Positions 1 to 13,930 are shown, counted from the first letter of the stretch. The stretch: 64,000 bases of DNA from Candidatus Lachnocurva vaginae (GCA_011082265.1 CP049781.1:1-64000), one strand, 5' to 3'. Notes: generated by a model not told the origin, from the sequence alone. Program-made: numbers and translations.

Positions 1-1341
1 ATGGATATTCTTGTAAATAAATGGGAAGAAATAATCAATACTTTAAAAGAAAATTTTTCTATCAGAGATATGTCTTTCCAAACTTGGATAAAACCTTTAA
101 AAATAAAAAAAGTTGAAGATAATATTTTATATTTAATACTTGAAACAGATCAACCTAATTTTCCTTTAAAATTTGTAATTGATAATTATAAAATACCTCT
201 GAAAGTTACAATTGCCGATATTACAGGAATAAAATATGATGATTTAGATATATCATTACCTGATTTTGAAGAAAAAATACAAATTTCAAATGAACAGAAA
301 CACCTTAATCTTAATCCTAAATATACTTTTGACACATTTGTCGTAGGAAATAGTAATAAATTTGCCAGAACAGCAGCTCTTGCAGTGGCAGAAAGCCCCG
401 GAAAATCTTATAATCCTCTATTTATATATGGTGGTCCAGGACTTGGAAAGACTCATCTTATGCAGGCAATAGGAAATTATATTATTTCTGAAAATAAAGA
501 TATAAATGTTTTATATGTAACTTCAGAAAATTTTTTAAATGAAGTTATAGAATCTATAAGAAAAAATAAAAATAATTCTTCTTCAATGACGGACTTTAGA
601 AATAAATATAGAAAAGTTGATGTCCTCTTAATAGATGATATTCAATTTATAATAGGAAAAGATAGTACACAGGAAGAATTTTTTAATACTTTTAATACCT
701 TATATTCTTTAGAAAAACAAATAATTATAACTTCTGATAGACCACCTAAAGAAATGCAGATTCTTGAAGAAAGGCTAAGATCACGTTTTGAAATGGGACT
801 TCTTGCGGATATAGGAAATCCTGATTATGAAACAAGAATGGCTATTATAAGGAATAAAGTTATAAGTGAAAATATCAACTTAAATGATGAAATTCTTGAA
901 TTTATAGCTAAAAATATTACGTCTAATATAAGACAGATAGAAGGAGCTTTAAATAAATTATCGGCTTATTCTCATCTTGAAAAAAAAGAAATTACTTTGG
1001 ATATTGCAAAAGAACAACTTCAAAATATTATAAGTCCAAATAAACCTCGTGAAATTACACCGCAGCTTATTATAGAAGTTGTTGCAGAACATTTTAATTT
1101 GTCAATTGATCAGATGATAAGTAAAAATAGAACTATCACTGTCGCAAAACCGAGGCAAATTGCAATGTATTTATGTAAACAGATGACTGATTCACCTTTA
1201 GAAGCAATAGGTTCTTTGCTTGGAGGAAGAGATCATTCCACAATTATCCACGGTGCCAACAAAATTTCGGAAGACATTAAAAAAAATAAAGAACTTGAAA
1301 CTCAAATTAACACAATAAAAAAGAAAATTAATCCGAACTGA
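1..1341 (+). CDS. dnaA: Chromosomal replication initiator DnaA
   Basis: DnaA binds DnaA boxes at oriC, oligomerises with ATP and opens the duplex. The 446-residue protein is of usual length. Walker A GPGLGKT lies at residues 145-151 and Walker B LLIDD at 209-213. The C-terminal box-binding signature GGRDHSTIIHGANKI starts at residue 408. An N-terminal helicase-loading domain and a variable linker (about residues 80-105) precede the AAA+ core. The ATG is base 1, so neither the ribosome binding site nor the promoter is visible; the record was probably rotated to this codon. dnaN follows after a 163-bp AT-rich gap. Confidence 0.98.
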   Translation: MDILVNKWEEIINTLKENFSIRDMSFQTWIKPLKIKKVEDNILYLILETDQPNFPLKFVIDNYKIPLKVTIADITGIKYDDLDISLPDFEEKIQISNEQKHLNLNPKYTFDTFVVGNSNKFARTAALAVAESPGKSYNPLFIYGGPGLGKTHLMQAIGNYIISENKDINVLYVTSENFLNEVIESIRKNKNNSSSMTDFRNKYRKVDVLLIDDIQFIIGKDSTQEEFFNTFNTLYSLEKQIIITSDRPPKEMQILEERLRSRFEMGLLADIGNPDYETRMAIIRNKVISENINLNDEILEFIAKNITSNIRQIEGALNKLSAYSHLEKKEITLDIAKEQLQNIISPNKPREITPQLIIEVVAEHFNLSIDQMISKNRTITVAKPRQIAMYLCKQMTDSPLEAIGSLLGGRDHSTIIHGANKISEDIKKNKELETQINTIKKKINPN

Positions 1342-1504
1342 TTTCTTTATTAACTTATTTTTAACATGATTAAAACAAATTACAAATATAAATATAAACA
1401 TCTAAAATACCTTATTTTATAAAGGAAAATGGTATTTTTAACATAATAACACTCTATAATAATATTATTATTAAATAATAATAAAAAGAAGGGAGCCTTA
1501 CTAA
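1342..1504 (+). other. AT-rich dnaA-dnaN intergenic region with weak hairpin
   Basis: This gap holds no gene. Bases 1404-1411 (AAAATACC) can pair with 1431-1438 (GGTATTTT). A TATAAT box at 1455-1460 has no clear -35 partner. A GGGAG ribosome binding site precedes dnaN. I found no good match to the DnaA box TTATCCACA here, so there is no sequence support for an origin in this gap. Confidence 0.4.
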
Positions 1505-2608
1505 ATGAAAATTGTTTGTTCAAGAGATGAATTACAAAAAGGTGTAAGTATTGTTTCAAAAGCAGTTCCTGTAAGAACTACAATGCCTATACTTGAATGC
1601 ATTTTAATAGATTCTTCTAAAGGAAGTATTAAGCTCATGGCTAATGACACAGAAATAGGAATAGAAACTAAAATAGAAGGAACTATTGAAGAAGAAGGAG
1701 TTGTTGCACTAAGTGCAAGAATTTTTTCAGACATTGTAAGAAAACTTTCAGATGATGATGAAGTTACAATAAAAACAGACGAAAAACATATAACAAATAT
1801 TGTTTGTGGAAATACAAATTTTAATATTTTAGGTAAATCAGGAGAAGATTTCTCATATATACCTATTATTCCTAGAAATAAAGAAATTAAAATATCTATG
1901 ATTACTTTAAAAGATATTATAAGACAGACAATTTTTTCAATAGCACAGAATGACAATAATAAAATTCTTACAGGTGAGCTTTTTGAAATTAAGGATAATA
2001 TATTAAAAGTTGTATCTCTTGACGGGCACAGAGTTTCTTTAAGAGTTACTGAACTTAAAAATAGTTATGATGAACATAAAAAAGTGGTAGTTCCCGGTAA
2101 GACTCTCTCTGATATAAATAAAATACTTCCAGGAGATAAAGAAGATGATGTATCTATATTTGTAACAGATAATCATATTATTTTTGAATTTGAAAACACG
2201 GTTGTTGTATCAAGATTATTGGAAGGAGAATTCTTTTCGATAGATCAGATGCTTTCCACAGATTATAATACAAAAATAAAAATAAATAGAATTGCATTTC
2301 TTGAAAGTATAGACAGAGCTTCACTCATGGCAAGTGAAGGAGATAAAAAACCAATAATAATTGATGTAGAAGAAAATTTTATAGAACTTAAGATTTCATC
2401 AAATTTAGGTTCAATGGATGCAAAAATTGACACTTATAAAGAAGGAAAGAATATGAAGATAGCATTCAATCCTAAATTTATAATGGACGTTTTAAAAGTA
2501 GTTGATGACGATGAAGTAACAATATATATGATAAATCCTAAAGCACCTTGCTTTATAAAAAATGATGATGAATCATATTTATATTTAATTCTTCCTGTAA
2601 ATTTTTAA
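1505..2608 (+). CDS. dnaN: DNA polymerase III beta subunit (sliding clamp)
   Basis: The beta clamp is a dimeric ring that tethers DNA polymerase III and other partners to DNA. The 367-residue protein has the family length (about 365-380). It begins MKIVCSRDELQKGVSIVSKA, typical of the first clamp domain, and ends ILPVNF, close to the usual C-terminal clamp strand. The GGGAG ribosome binding site upstream supports the ATG. Its position between dnaA and recF is the conserved order in Firmicutes. Nothing unusual is seen. Confidence 0.97.
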   Translation: MKIVCSRDELQKGVSIVSKAVPVRTTMPILECILIDSSKGSIKLMANDTEIGIETKIEGTIEEEGVVALSARIFSDIVRKLSDDDEVTIKTDEKHITNIVCGNTNFNILGKSGEDFSYIPIIPRNKEIKISMITLKDIIRQTIFSIAQNDNNKILTGELFEIKDNILKVVSLDGHRVSLRVTELKNSYDEHKKVVVPGKTLSDINKILPGDKEDDVSIFVTDNHIIFEFENTVVVSRLLEGEFFSIDQMLSTDYNTKIKINRIAFLESIDRASLMASEGDKKPIIIDVEENFIELKISSNLGSMDAKIDTYKEGKNMKIAFNPKFIMDVLKVVDDDEVTIYMINPKAPCFIKNDDESYLYLILPVNF

Positions 2609-2624
2609 TTAAAATAATAAAAAA

Positions 2625-2843
2625 ATGGAAAAAGTATATTTAAGAGAAAATGACGAATTTATAAAATTGGGCCAGGCTTTAAAAAAAGCAGATATTGTAT
2701 CCTCAGGTATTGAAGCTAAAGAAGTTATTACAGAAGGAAAAGTAAAAGTAAATGGTGAAACTGAACTTAGACGAGGAAAAAAATTATATAAAGGCGACAC
2801 TTTTGAAGTTAATGGTAAAAAATTTAATATTGATAAAAAATGA
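2625..2843 (+). CDS. yaaA: Small S4-domain RNA-binding protein (YaaA/RlbA type)
   Basis: This 72-residue protein consists almost entirely of an S4 RNA-binding fold. The core of the fold (residues about 17-55) contains IKLGQALKKADIVSSG and VITEGKVKVNGETELRRGKKL. Homologues sit between dnaN and recF in most Firmicutes and are thought to have a ribosome-related role. No clear ribosome binding site precedes the ATG. The stop codon overlaps the recF start by 4 bp (ATGA), which suggests translational coupling. Function is known only at the domain level. Confidence 0.9.
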   Translation: MEKVYLRENDEFIKLGQALKKADIVSSGIEAKEVITEGKVKVNGETELRRGKKLYKGDTFEVNGKKFNIDKK

Positions 2844-3931
2844 TAATAAAATCTGTAGACCTTAAAAATTTCAGAAATTATAAAAATTTATCTCTTTCTT
2901 TTGATAAAGGTATAAATATCCTTTATGGAAATAATGCACAGGGAAAGACTAATCTTTTAGAAGCTTTATATGTTAGTGGAACATCAAAATCATATAAAAA
3001 TTCAAAAGACAGAGAAATGATAAATTTTGATGAAAATGAAGGTCATATAAAAACAATAATAGAAAAGGCAAGTAGGGAATATAGAATAGATGTTCATCTG
3101 AAAAAAAATAAAGCAAAAGGAATTGCTATAAATAAAATTCCGATAAAAAAGACAAGTGAATTATTTAATCTTTTAAACATAGTTTTCTTCGCACCAGAAG
3201 ATTTAAGTATAATAAAAAATTCTCCTTCAGAGAGAAGAAAGTTTATGGATAATGAGCTTTGTCAGATTGATAAAGTTTATTTTTATGATTTAAAGAAATA
3301 TCAAAAAGTTTTAGAGCAGAGAAATAAGCTGTTAAGGGATTTAGCAAATAATAATTCACTAATTAAAACACTTGATGTTTGGGATGAGCAACTTTTATTT
3401 TATGGGAAAAAAATAATAAAAAGAAGAAGTGAATTTATAAAAGAATTGCAAAGTATAATTTTTTATATTCATAAAAGGCTTACGAAAGAAAAAGAAGATA
3501 TAAAAATTTCTTATGATAGTGACTGTTCTTTTGAAAATTTTGAAGAGAAACTTTTAAGAGCAAGAGAAAAAGATATAAAATTTTTACAAACGTCAGTAGG
3601 TCCTCATAGAGATGATATATCTATAAAAGTAAAAAATGTGGATATGCGAAAATTCGGATCTCAGGGTCAACAAAGAACTTGTGCTTTATCTTTAAAACTT
3701 TCTGAAATAGAAATCATTAAGAAAAATGTGAATGAAACTCCAATTTTACTTCTTGATGATGTTTTATCTGAACTTGATGATAAAAGGCAGTACGATTTAC
3801 TTAAAAGTATAGGTGATATACAAACAATAATAACTTGTACAGGTCTTAAAAGTTTTATAGATAAAAGATTTAAAATGGATAAAATTTTTAAAGTGGAAAA
3901 AGGAAATATTTTTGATTATAAACAAGCTTAG
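2840..3931 (+). CDS. recF: DNA replication and repair protein RecF
   Basis: RecF is an SMC-like ATPase that helps RecO and RecR load RecA at single-stranded gaps. The 363-residue protein has Walker A GNNAQGKT at residues 30-37. An ABC-type signature in FGSQGQQRT and Walker B ILLLDDVLSEL (Asp306-Asp307) lie near the C-terminus. The start overlaps the S4 gene by 4 bp, and gyrB begins 17 bp after the stop. It is therefore part of the dnaA-to-gyrA transcriptional cluster. Confidence 0.97.
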   Translation: MIIKSVDLKNFRNYKNLSLSFDKGINILYGNNAQGKTNLLEALYVSGTSKSYKNSKDREMINFDENEGHIKTIIEKASREYRIDVHLKKNKAKGIAINKIPIKKTSELFNLLNIVFFAPEDLSIIKNSPSERRKFMDNELCQIDKVYFYDLKKYQKVLEQRNKLLRDLANNNSLIKTLDVWDEQLLFYGKKIIKRRSEFIKELQSIIFYIHKRLTKEKEDIKISYDSDCSFENFEEKLLRAREKDIKFLQTSVGPHRDDISIKVKNVDMRKFGSQGQQRTCALSLKLSEIEIIKKNVNETPILLLDDVLSELDDKRQYDLLKSIGDIQTIITCTGLKSFIDKRFKMDKIFKVEKGNIFDYKQA

Positions 3932-3948
3932 AAAGGTTTTGGTACATA

Positions 3949-5871
3949 ATGGCTGAAGAAAGAGATTATGGAGCGGATCAGATACAAATACTTGAAGGGC
4001 TTCAGGCTGTAAGAAAGCGTCCAGGAATGTATATAGGCTCCACATCTGAAAAGGGACTTCATCATCTCGTATATGAAATTGTGGATAACTCTGTAGATGA
4101 AGCACTTGCAGGTTATTGTACACATATAGAAGTAACTATTAATAAAGATGAAACAATAACAGTTACAGATGATGGTAGAGGAATTCCTGTAGGAATCAAT
4201 AAAAAAGCTGGAAAACCTGCAGTTGAAGTCGTATTTACAATTCTTCATGCTGGCGGAAAATTCGGCGGTGGAGGATACAAAGTTTCAGGAGGACTTCATG
4301 GAGTTGGAGCATCTGTTGTAAATGCACTTTCAGATTGGCTTGAAGTAACTATAAAAAGAGATGGAAAATTATATCGTCAAAGTTATAAAAAAGGTGTAAC
4401 ATCTTATCCTTTAAAAGAAATCGGAACTTGTAATGAAGGAGAAACAGGAACTTCAGTTACATTTAAACCTGATGAAACAATTTTTGAAACAACAATTTTT
4501 GACTATAAGACATTAAAAGTAAGACTTAGAGAAACTGCTTTTCTTACTAAAAATTTAAAAATAACTTTAAGAGATTTAAGAAATGATGAAATAAAAGAGG
4601 AAGTATTTCATTATGAAGGCGGAATAAAAGAATTTGTAAAATATTTAAACAAATCAAAAACACCGCTTTATCCTGATGTAATTTATTGCGAAGGAGTTAA
4701 GGATAAAGTTATGGTCGAAGTTGCTATGCAACATAACGATTCTTTTGAAGAGTCTTGCTATAGTTTTGTAAATAATATTATAACTCCTGAAGGTGGAACA
4801 CATCTTTCAGGATTTAGAAATGCTGTCACAAAAACTATAAATGCATATGCAAGAGAAAAAAATTTTATAAAAGAAAATGAAAATTCATTGAGCGGAGAAG
4901 ATATAAGAGAAGGTCTTACATCAATAATTAGTATCAAAATAGAAGAGCCTCAGTTTGAAGGGCAAACAAAGCAAAAACTTGGAAATAGCATTGCAAGAGG
5001 TGCTGTTGAAAGTATAGTAACAGAACAGCTTACATATATGCTTGAGCAGAATCCTGCAATAGCAAGAATAATATGTGAAAAATCAATAGATTCAAAGCGT
5101 GCAAGAGATGCTGCGAGAAAAGCAAGAGATTTAACGAGAAGAAAATCAGCTTTGGATTCAACTTCTCTTCCTGGAAAACTTGCAGATTGTACAGATAAAG
5201 ATCCTAAGAATTGTGAGATATTCATAGTTGAAGGAGATTCTGCAGGAGGTTCTGCAAAGACTGCAAGAAGCAGAGCAACTCAGGCAATTCTTCCATTAAG
5301 AGGAAAAATATTAAATGTTGAAAAGGCAAGAGAAGATAAAATTTATGCAAATGAAGAGATAAAATCAATGATTACTGCCTTTGGAACAGGAATAAGAGAT
5401 GATTTTGATATATCAAAATTAAGATACAATAAGATTATTATTATGACAGATGCCGATGTCGACGGTGCTCATATTGCTACTCTTATGCTTACATTTTTAT
5501 ATAGATTTATGCCTAATCTAATAAAAGAGGGACATGTATATTTGGCAACGCCTCCTCTTTATAAGATAGAAAAAGGAAAAAAGCAGTGGTATGCATATAG
5601 CGATGAAGAATTAAATAAAATTGTTACGGAAATCGGTCGTGATGGAAATAATAAAATACAGCGATACAAGGGACTTGGAGAAATGGATGCCGACCAGCTT
5701 TGGGATACAACAATGGATCCTGAAAAAAGAATTTTAAAGAGAGTAAACATGGAAGAAGACGATAAATCTGAAGTTGATTTAACATTTTCAACTTTAATGG
5801 GTGATCAGGTAGAACCGAGAAGAGAATTTATCGAAGAAAACGCAAAATATGTTCAAAATCTTGATATTTAG
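3949..5871 (+). CDS. gyrB: DNA gyrase subunit B
   Basis: This is the ATPase subunit of DNA gyrase, which introduces negative supercoils together with GyrA. The 640-residue protein has the GHKL ATP site (EIVDNSVDEALAG and DDGRGIPV). The TOPRIM acid Glu428 lies in EGDSAGGSAK, and Asp501, Asp503 and Asp505 lie in DADVDGAHI. PLRGKILNVEKA follows EGDSAGGSAK. The length matches short Gram-positive GyrB rather than the longer proteobacterial form. gyrA starts 14 bp downstream. Confidence 0.98.
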   Translation: MAEERDYGADQIQILEGLQAVRKRPGMYIGSTSEKGLHHLVYEIVDNSVDEALAGYCTHIEVTINKDETITVTDDGRGIPVGINKKAGKPAVEVVFTILHAGGKFGGGGYKVSGGLHGVGASVVNALSDWLEVTIKRDGKLYRQSYKKGVTSYPLKEIGTCNEGETGTSVTFKPDETIFETTIFDYKTLKVRLRETAFLTKNLKITLRDLRNDEIKEEVFHYEGGIKEFVKYLNKSKTPLYPDVIYCEGVKDKVMVEVAMQHNDSFEESCYSFVNNIITPEGGTHLSGFRNAVTKTINAYAREKNFIKENENSLSGEDIREGLTSIISIKIEEPQFEGQTKQKLGNSIARGAVESIVTEQLTYMLEQNPAIARIICEKSIDSKRARDAARKARDLTRRKSALDSTSLPGKLADCTDKDPKNCEIFIVEGDSAGGSAKTARSRATQAILPLRGKILNVEKAREDKIYANEEIKSMITAFGTGIRDDFDISKLRYNKIIIMTDADVDGAHIATLMLTFLYRFMPNLIKEGHVYLATPPLYKIEKGKKQWYAYSDEELNKIVTEIGRDGNNKIQRYKGLGEMDADQLWDTTMDPEKRILKRVNMEEDDKSEVDLTFSTLMGDQVEPRREFIEENAKYVQNLDI

Positions 5872-5885
5872 GAAGGCTAATTATA

Positions 5886-8330
5886 ATGGATGATAAAATT
5901 TTTGATCAAATACATGATGTTGATCTTAAAAAAACAATGGAAAATTCTTATATAGATTATGCAATGAGTGTTATAGCATCTCGTGCACTTCCTGATGTAA
6001 GGGATGGACTTAAACCTGTTCAACGAAGAGTTCTATACTCAATGATAGAACTTAATAATGGTCCCGACAAACCACATAGAAAATGTGCACGTATTGTCGG
6101 AGATACAATGGGTAAATATCACCCTCACGGAGACAGTTCTATCTATGGAGCTTTAGTTAACATGGCTCAGGATTGGTCTACTAGATATCCTTTAGTTGAC
6201 GGACACGGAAATTTCGGTTCTGTTGACGGAGACGGTGCAGCGGCAATGCGTTATACTGAAGCAAGATTAAGTAAAGTTGCAATGACAATGCTTAAGGATA
6301 TTGATAAGGATACAGTTGATTTTGTTCCAAATTTTGATGAAACGGAAAAAGAACCAGTTGTACTTCCTTCAAGAATACCGAACCTTTTAGTAAATGGAAC
6401 TCAGGGTATAGCAGTTGGAATGGCGACAAATATTCCACCGCATAATTTGAGAGAAGTTGTAGCTGCAATCGAAAAGATGATTGACAACAGAGTTAATGAA
6501 AATAGAGATACCGATTTAGAAGAAATAATGGAAATTATAAAGGGACCGGATTTTCCTACAGGTGGAGAGATATTAGGAAAAAGTGGAATAGAAAGTGCTT
6601 ATAAAACCGGTAGAGGAAAAATAAAGGTAAGAGCAGTAACGGAAATCGAACCTATGCAGAATGGTAAAAATAGAATTATCGTTACAGAACTTCCATACAT
6701 GGTAAATAAAGCAAGACTTATAAAATATATTGCTGATTTACAAAAAAATAAAAAGATAGACGGAATTACAGAACTTCGAGATGAAACGTCGCGAGAAGGA
6801 ATGCGTATTGTTATTGAGCTAAGACGTGATATAAATCCTACAATAATGCTTAATAAATTATTTAAGCATACGCAACTTCAGGATACTTTCGGAGTAATCA
6901 TGCTTGCTCTTGTGAATAACCAGCCTAAGGTTTTAAATTTAAAAGAAATTTTAAAATTTTATTTAAAACATCAGGAAGAAGTTGTTTATAGAAGAACAAA
7001 ATATGATTTAAATAAAAAAGAAGAAAGAGCTCATATATTAAAAGGCTTACTTATTGCACTTGATAATATAGATAAAGTTATAGCAATAATAAGAGGTTCT
7101 GAAAATGTTCAGGTTGCAAAAGCTTCCTTAATGAAAGAATTCGGACTTTCCGATGCACAGGCACAAGCCATAGTTGATATGAGGCTTCGTGCTCTTACAA
7201 ATCTTGAAAGAGGAAAGATTGAAACTGAATATAATCAACTTTTAAAAGAAATTGAAGAACTTAAAGCAATTCTTTCTGATAATAATCTATTACTTTCGGT
7301 TATAAAGAAAGAAATTCATGAAATAGCTGAAAAGTATTCTGATGAAAGAAAATCCTCTATAGGATTTGATGAAAACGATATAACTGTAGAGGACATGATT
7401 CCTAACACAAATGCTATAGTTACATTTACAAAATTAGGATATATAAAAAGAATGGCAGAAGATACCTTTAAAGCACAAAATAGAGGTGGAAAAGGTATTA
7501 AAGGAATGGAAACTATAGATAATGATTATATTGTTGAACTTTTAATGACAAAAACTCATGATAATTTCTTATTCTTTACAACAAAAGGAAGAGTTTATAA
7601 ATTAAAGACTTACCAGATTCCTGAGGCTTCTAGAACAGCAAGAGGAACAAATATAGTGAATATATTGCAGCTTCAGCCAGATGAAAAAATATCATCAATG
7701 ATTCCTATAAAGAATATGGAAGATGATGAATACTTAATAATGGCCACAAAGAATGGAATTATAAAGAGAACAAAACTTTCTGAATATGGAAATATTAGAA
7801 AGAATGGTCTTACAGCTATAAGATTAAGAGAAGATGATAAGCTTATAATGGTAAAAAAGACATCAGGAAAAGAAGATGTAATGCTTTGTACTAAGTTTGG
7901 TCAGTGTATAAGATTTAAAGAGACTGATGTAAGAAGCACAGGAAGAGATTCTATAGGAGTTATAGGAATTTCACTTTATGATGAAGATGAAGTAATTTCT
8001 ATGCAGATTACGAGCGAAGGCGATAGTATAATACTTGTTTCAAAGAAAGGTCTTGGTAAATGCACAAAGATTTCCGAATTTGCAGTTCAGCGTAGAGGAG
8101 GAAAAGGAGTTAAGTGTTATAGAATATTAGAAAAAACTGGAAACCTTACAGGAGTAAAAACTGTACACCAAGATGATGAAATGATGATTATAACTACAGA
8201 AGGAACTATTATAAGAATTAGAATCTGTGATACGGCTTTATCAGGAAGAGTAACCAGTGGAGTTAAACTTATTAATTTAAAAGATAATGAAGAAGTAGCA
8301 AGTATTGAGATTGTAAGAGAAGAAAAATAA
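5886..8330 (+). CDS. gyrA: DNA gyrase subunit A
   Basis: This is the DNA-cleaving and DNA-wrapping subunit of gyrase. The 814-residue protein has catalytic Tyr123 in AAMRYTEARLSK. The GyrA box QRRGGKG at 735-741 distinguishes it from topoisomerase IV ParC. In the quinolone-determining stretch HPHGDSSIYGAL, the serine is kept (Ser84). The residue matching E. coli Asp87 is Gly88 rather than the usual Asp or Glu. The gene follows gyrB closely and is followed by a strong hairpin, which ends the replication cluster. Confidence 0.98.
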   Translation: MDDKIFDQIHDVDLKKTMENSYIDYAMSVIASRALPDVRDGLKPVQRRVLYSMIELNNGPDKPHRKCARIVGDTMGKYHPHGDSSIYGALVNMAQDWSTRYPLVDGHGNFGSVDGDGAAAMRYTEARLSKVAMTMLKDIDKDTVDFVPNFDETEKEPVVLPSRIPNLLVNGTQGIAVGMATNIPPHNLREVVAAIEKMIDNRVNENRDTDLEEIMEIIKGPDFPTGGEILGKSGIESAYKTGRGKIKVRAVTEIEPMQNGKNRIIVTELPYMVNKARLIKYIADLQKNKKIDGITELRDETSREGMRIVIELRRDINPTIMLNKLFKHTQLQDTFGVIMLALVNNQPKVLNLKEILKFYLKHQEEVVYRRTKYDLNKKEERAHILKGLLIALDNIDKVIAIIRGSENVQVAKASLMKEFGLSDAQAQAIVDMRLRALTNLERGKIETEYNQLLKEIEELKAILSDNNLLLSVIKKEIHEIAEKYSDERKSSIGFDENDITVEDMIPNTNAIVTFTKLGYIKRMAEDTFKAQNRGGKGIKGMETIDNDYIVELLMTKTHDNFLFFTTKGRVYKLKTYQIPEASRTARGTNIVNILQLQPDEKISSMIPIKNMEDDEYLIMATKNGIIKRTKLSEYGNIRKNGLTAIRLREDDKLIMVKKTSGKEDVMLCTKFGQCIRFKETDVRSTGRDSIGVIGISLYDEDEVISMQITSEGDSIILVSKKGLGKCTKISEFAVQRRGGKGVKCYRILEKTGNLTGVKTVHQDDEMMIITTEGTIIRIRICDTALSGRVTSGVKLINLKDNEEVASIEIVREEK

Positions 8331-8366
8331 ATTGATTTAAAAAGAATTAAAACATTGTACATATAA

Positions 8367-8413
8367 AAACAACTGCTTTTTATTGATATTTATTTAATAA
8401 AAAGCAGTTGTTT
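8367..8413 (+). terminator. Strong hairpin after gyrA
   Basis: Bases 8367-8384 are perfectly complementary to 8396-8413 (18 bp, 11-nt loop). The right arm ends in TTGTTT rather than a long T run, but the position 36 bp after gyrA fits a transcription terminator. The -35 box of the next promoter begins only 3 bp downstream. Confidence 0.75.
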
Positions 8414-8415
8414 GA

Positions 8416-8444
8416 TTGACAAGAAAGATTTACTCATGTAGAAT
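8416..8444 (+). promoter_or_regulatory. Promoter for tRNA-Ser (TTGACA-17-TAGAAT)
   Basis: A consensus -35 TTGACA (8416-8421), a 17-nt spacer and -10 TAGAAT (8439-8444) lie just upstream of tRNA-Ser. The near-perfect sigma-A match is typical of stable RNA promoters. Confidence 0.85.
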
Positions 8445-8472
8445 ATAAATTACGTTATTTTTTAACGGGTTC

Positions 8473-8560
8473 GGAGAAGTACTCAAGTGGCCGAAGAGGT
8501 GCCCCTGCTAAGGGTATAGGTCGGGTAACCGGCGCGAGGGTTCAAATCCCTCCTTCTCCG
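8473..8560 (+). tRNA. tRNA-Ser (anticodon GCU)
   Basis: This 88-nt class II tRNA has acceptor arms GGAGAAG/CTTCTCC and discriminator G at 8560. The anticodon loop CTGCTAA gives GCU, which reads AGC and AGU. The variable arm is long, as expected for serine tRNA, and the T loop is GTTCAAATC. The 3' CCA is not encoded, so it must be added enzymatically. Confidence 0.95.
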
Positions 8561-8563
8561 CTG

Positions 8564-8594
8564 AAGAACCTATAAATTTTTATAGGAGTTCTTT
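8564..8594 (+). terminator. Imperfect hairpin after tRNA-Ser
   Basis: The left arm AAGAACCTATAAA (8564-8576) pairs with TTTATAGGAGTTCTT (from 8578), with a two-base bulge. A T-rich tract follows. It may terminate the tRNA-Ser transcript or act as a processing hairpin between the tRNA and the rRNA leader. Confidence 0.6.
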
Positions 8595-8648
8595 AATTTA
8601 TCAAAGAACTTATAAAGAATAATATTTTAAATAAAAGTGATTATTTTC

Positions 8649-8677
8649 TTGACAACATAAGTTATTTTTGGTAGTAT
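8649..8677 (+). promoter_or_regulatory. rRNA operon promoter (TTGACA-17-TAGTAT)
   Basis: The -35 TTGACA (8649-8654) is separated by 17 nt from -10 TAGTAT (8672-8677). It lies about 220 bp upstream of the 16S 5' end, after an AT-rich stretch that could act as an UP element. This is the best candidate for the rRNA operon promoter. Confidence 0.8.
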
Positions 8678-8744
8678 ATTTTCTGCACTGTTAAAAAACA
8701 GTGCAATTAATTTTTAGAAGTCGAAAGATTTCATAAAGTCGCAA

Positions 8745-8769
8745 CTTGATAATTGAACAGTGAAACAAC
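8745..8769 (+). other. Left arm of pre-16S processing stem
   Basis: These 25 bases are complementary to 10455-10479, downstream of 16S, with only a few mismatches. They would bring the ends of the 16S precursor together for RNase III-type cleavage. The remaining leader (8678-8899) holds no gene. Confidence 0.7.
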
Positions 8770-8899
8770 CTTGAAAGATTCCAAAAAGAATTATTTTAAG
8801 CGAACTATCAAAAAGATAGTACACAAACCAAAAGCAGTAAAACGTGATAAACAAAGCAAGCTTTGTTTTGAGCAAAGAGAGAGATCTCAAAGAAAAGTA

Positions 8900-10431
<1,532 letters not shown>

Positions 10432-10454
10432 TAAAGGAAAGAATCGAGTAGGGA

Positions 10455-10479
10455 GTTGTTTTGCTGTTCAGTCATCAAG
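10455..10479 (+). other. Right arm of pre-16S processing stem
   Basis: This stretch lies about 25 nt beyond the 16S 3' end and pairs with 8745-8769. It completes the pre-16S processing stem. No spacer tRNA is present between 16S and 5S. Confidence 0.7.
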
Positions 10480-10506
10480 GAAAAGAAGGGTGACTTAAAG
10501 GAAGTA

Positions 10507-10623
10507 ACCGGTGGCGATGCGTATATGGGGAACACCCGTAAACATCCCGAACACGACGGTAAAGACGTATACGGCCGAAAGTACTATGTCGGTAACGGCA
10601 TGGGAGGATAGGTGGCTGCCGGT
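10507..10623 (+). rRNA. rrf: 5S ribosomal RNA, placed between 16S and 23S
   Basis: This is a 5S rRNA of about 117 nt. Its ends ACCGG and CCGGT pair, and it has the conserved loop CATCCCGAACACGACGGTAA and the GAAAGTACTATG segment. It sits 75 bp after 16S and about 270 bp before 23S, so the order is 16S-5S-23S. I see no second 5S after 23S. The precise ends are estimated from the helix. Confidence 0.93.
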
Positions 10624-10670
10624 TTTTAAAAAAGATGATACAATGCGAAAGCATTAGACAAATAAAATAG

Positions 10671-10693
10671 CGTACCTTGAAAACTTCATACAG
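10671..10693 (+). other. Left arm of pre-23S processing stem
   Basis: These 23 bases are complementary, with one mismatch, to 13832-13854 downstream of 23S. They would form the processing stem of the 23S precursor. The rest of the 5S-23S spacer (10624-10892) contains no tRNA that I can fold. Confidence 0.75.
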
Positions 10694-10892
10694 AAAGAAA
10701 TATCTTCTAAAGATAAAGATAGAGAATATAATAAGTAACGAAATAAAGAAGTTACTTGTTGTAGACATCCGAGAAATTAACAATAGAAGGGTAACAGAGT
10801 AGATAACGCTATATCGAAATGAGCCCGGTCTTATCGAAAATCCAAGATACGAAAATAAAGTAAGTAGGAAAAAGATAAGACGAAAGAGAAGA

Positions 10893-13790
<2,898 letters not shown>

Positions 13791-13831
13791 AGATAGCTCG
13801 GAAGAAGAAGATAATAGAAAGATAAATAAAG

Positions 13832-13854
13832 CTGTATGAAGTTTTGAAGGTACG
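13832..13854 (+). other. Right arm of pre-23S processing stem
   Basis: This segment pairs with 10671-10693 (22 of 23 positions) and closes the pre-23S processing stem about 40 nt beyond the mature 3' end. Confidence 0.75.
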
Positions 13855-13930
13855 TGAATTTAATATTATTGTTTCAAAAAAGTAAGAATTTCAAAAATAA
13901 CATCACAAAGTTTCTTAAAAATATAGAAAA

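Noticed and set aside
1240..1252. DnaA box-like TTATCCACG inside dnaA
   Set aside because: A single imperfect match within coding sequence for the conserved signature; no cluster is present.
10624..10892. Spacer tRNA (Ile or Ala) between 5S and 23S
   Set aside because: No cloverleaf or T-loop consensus could be found.
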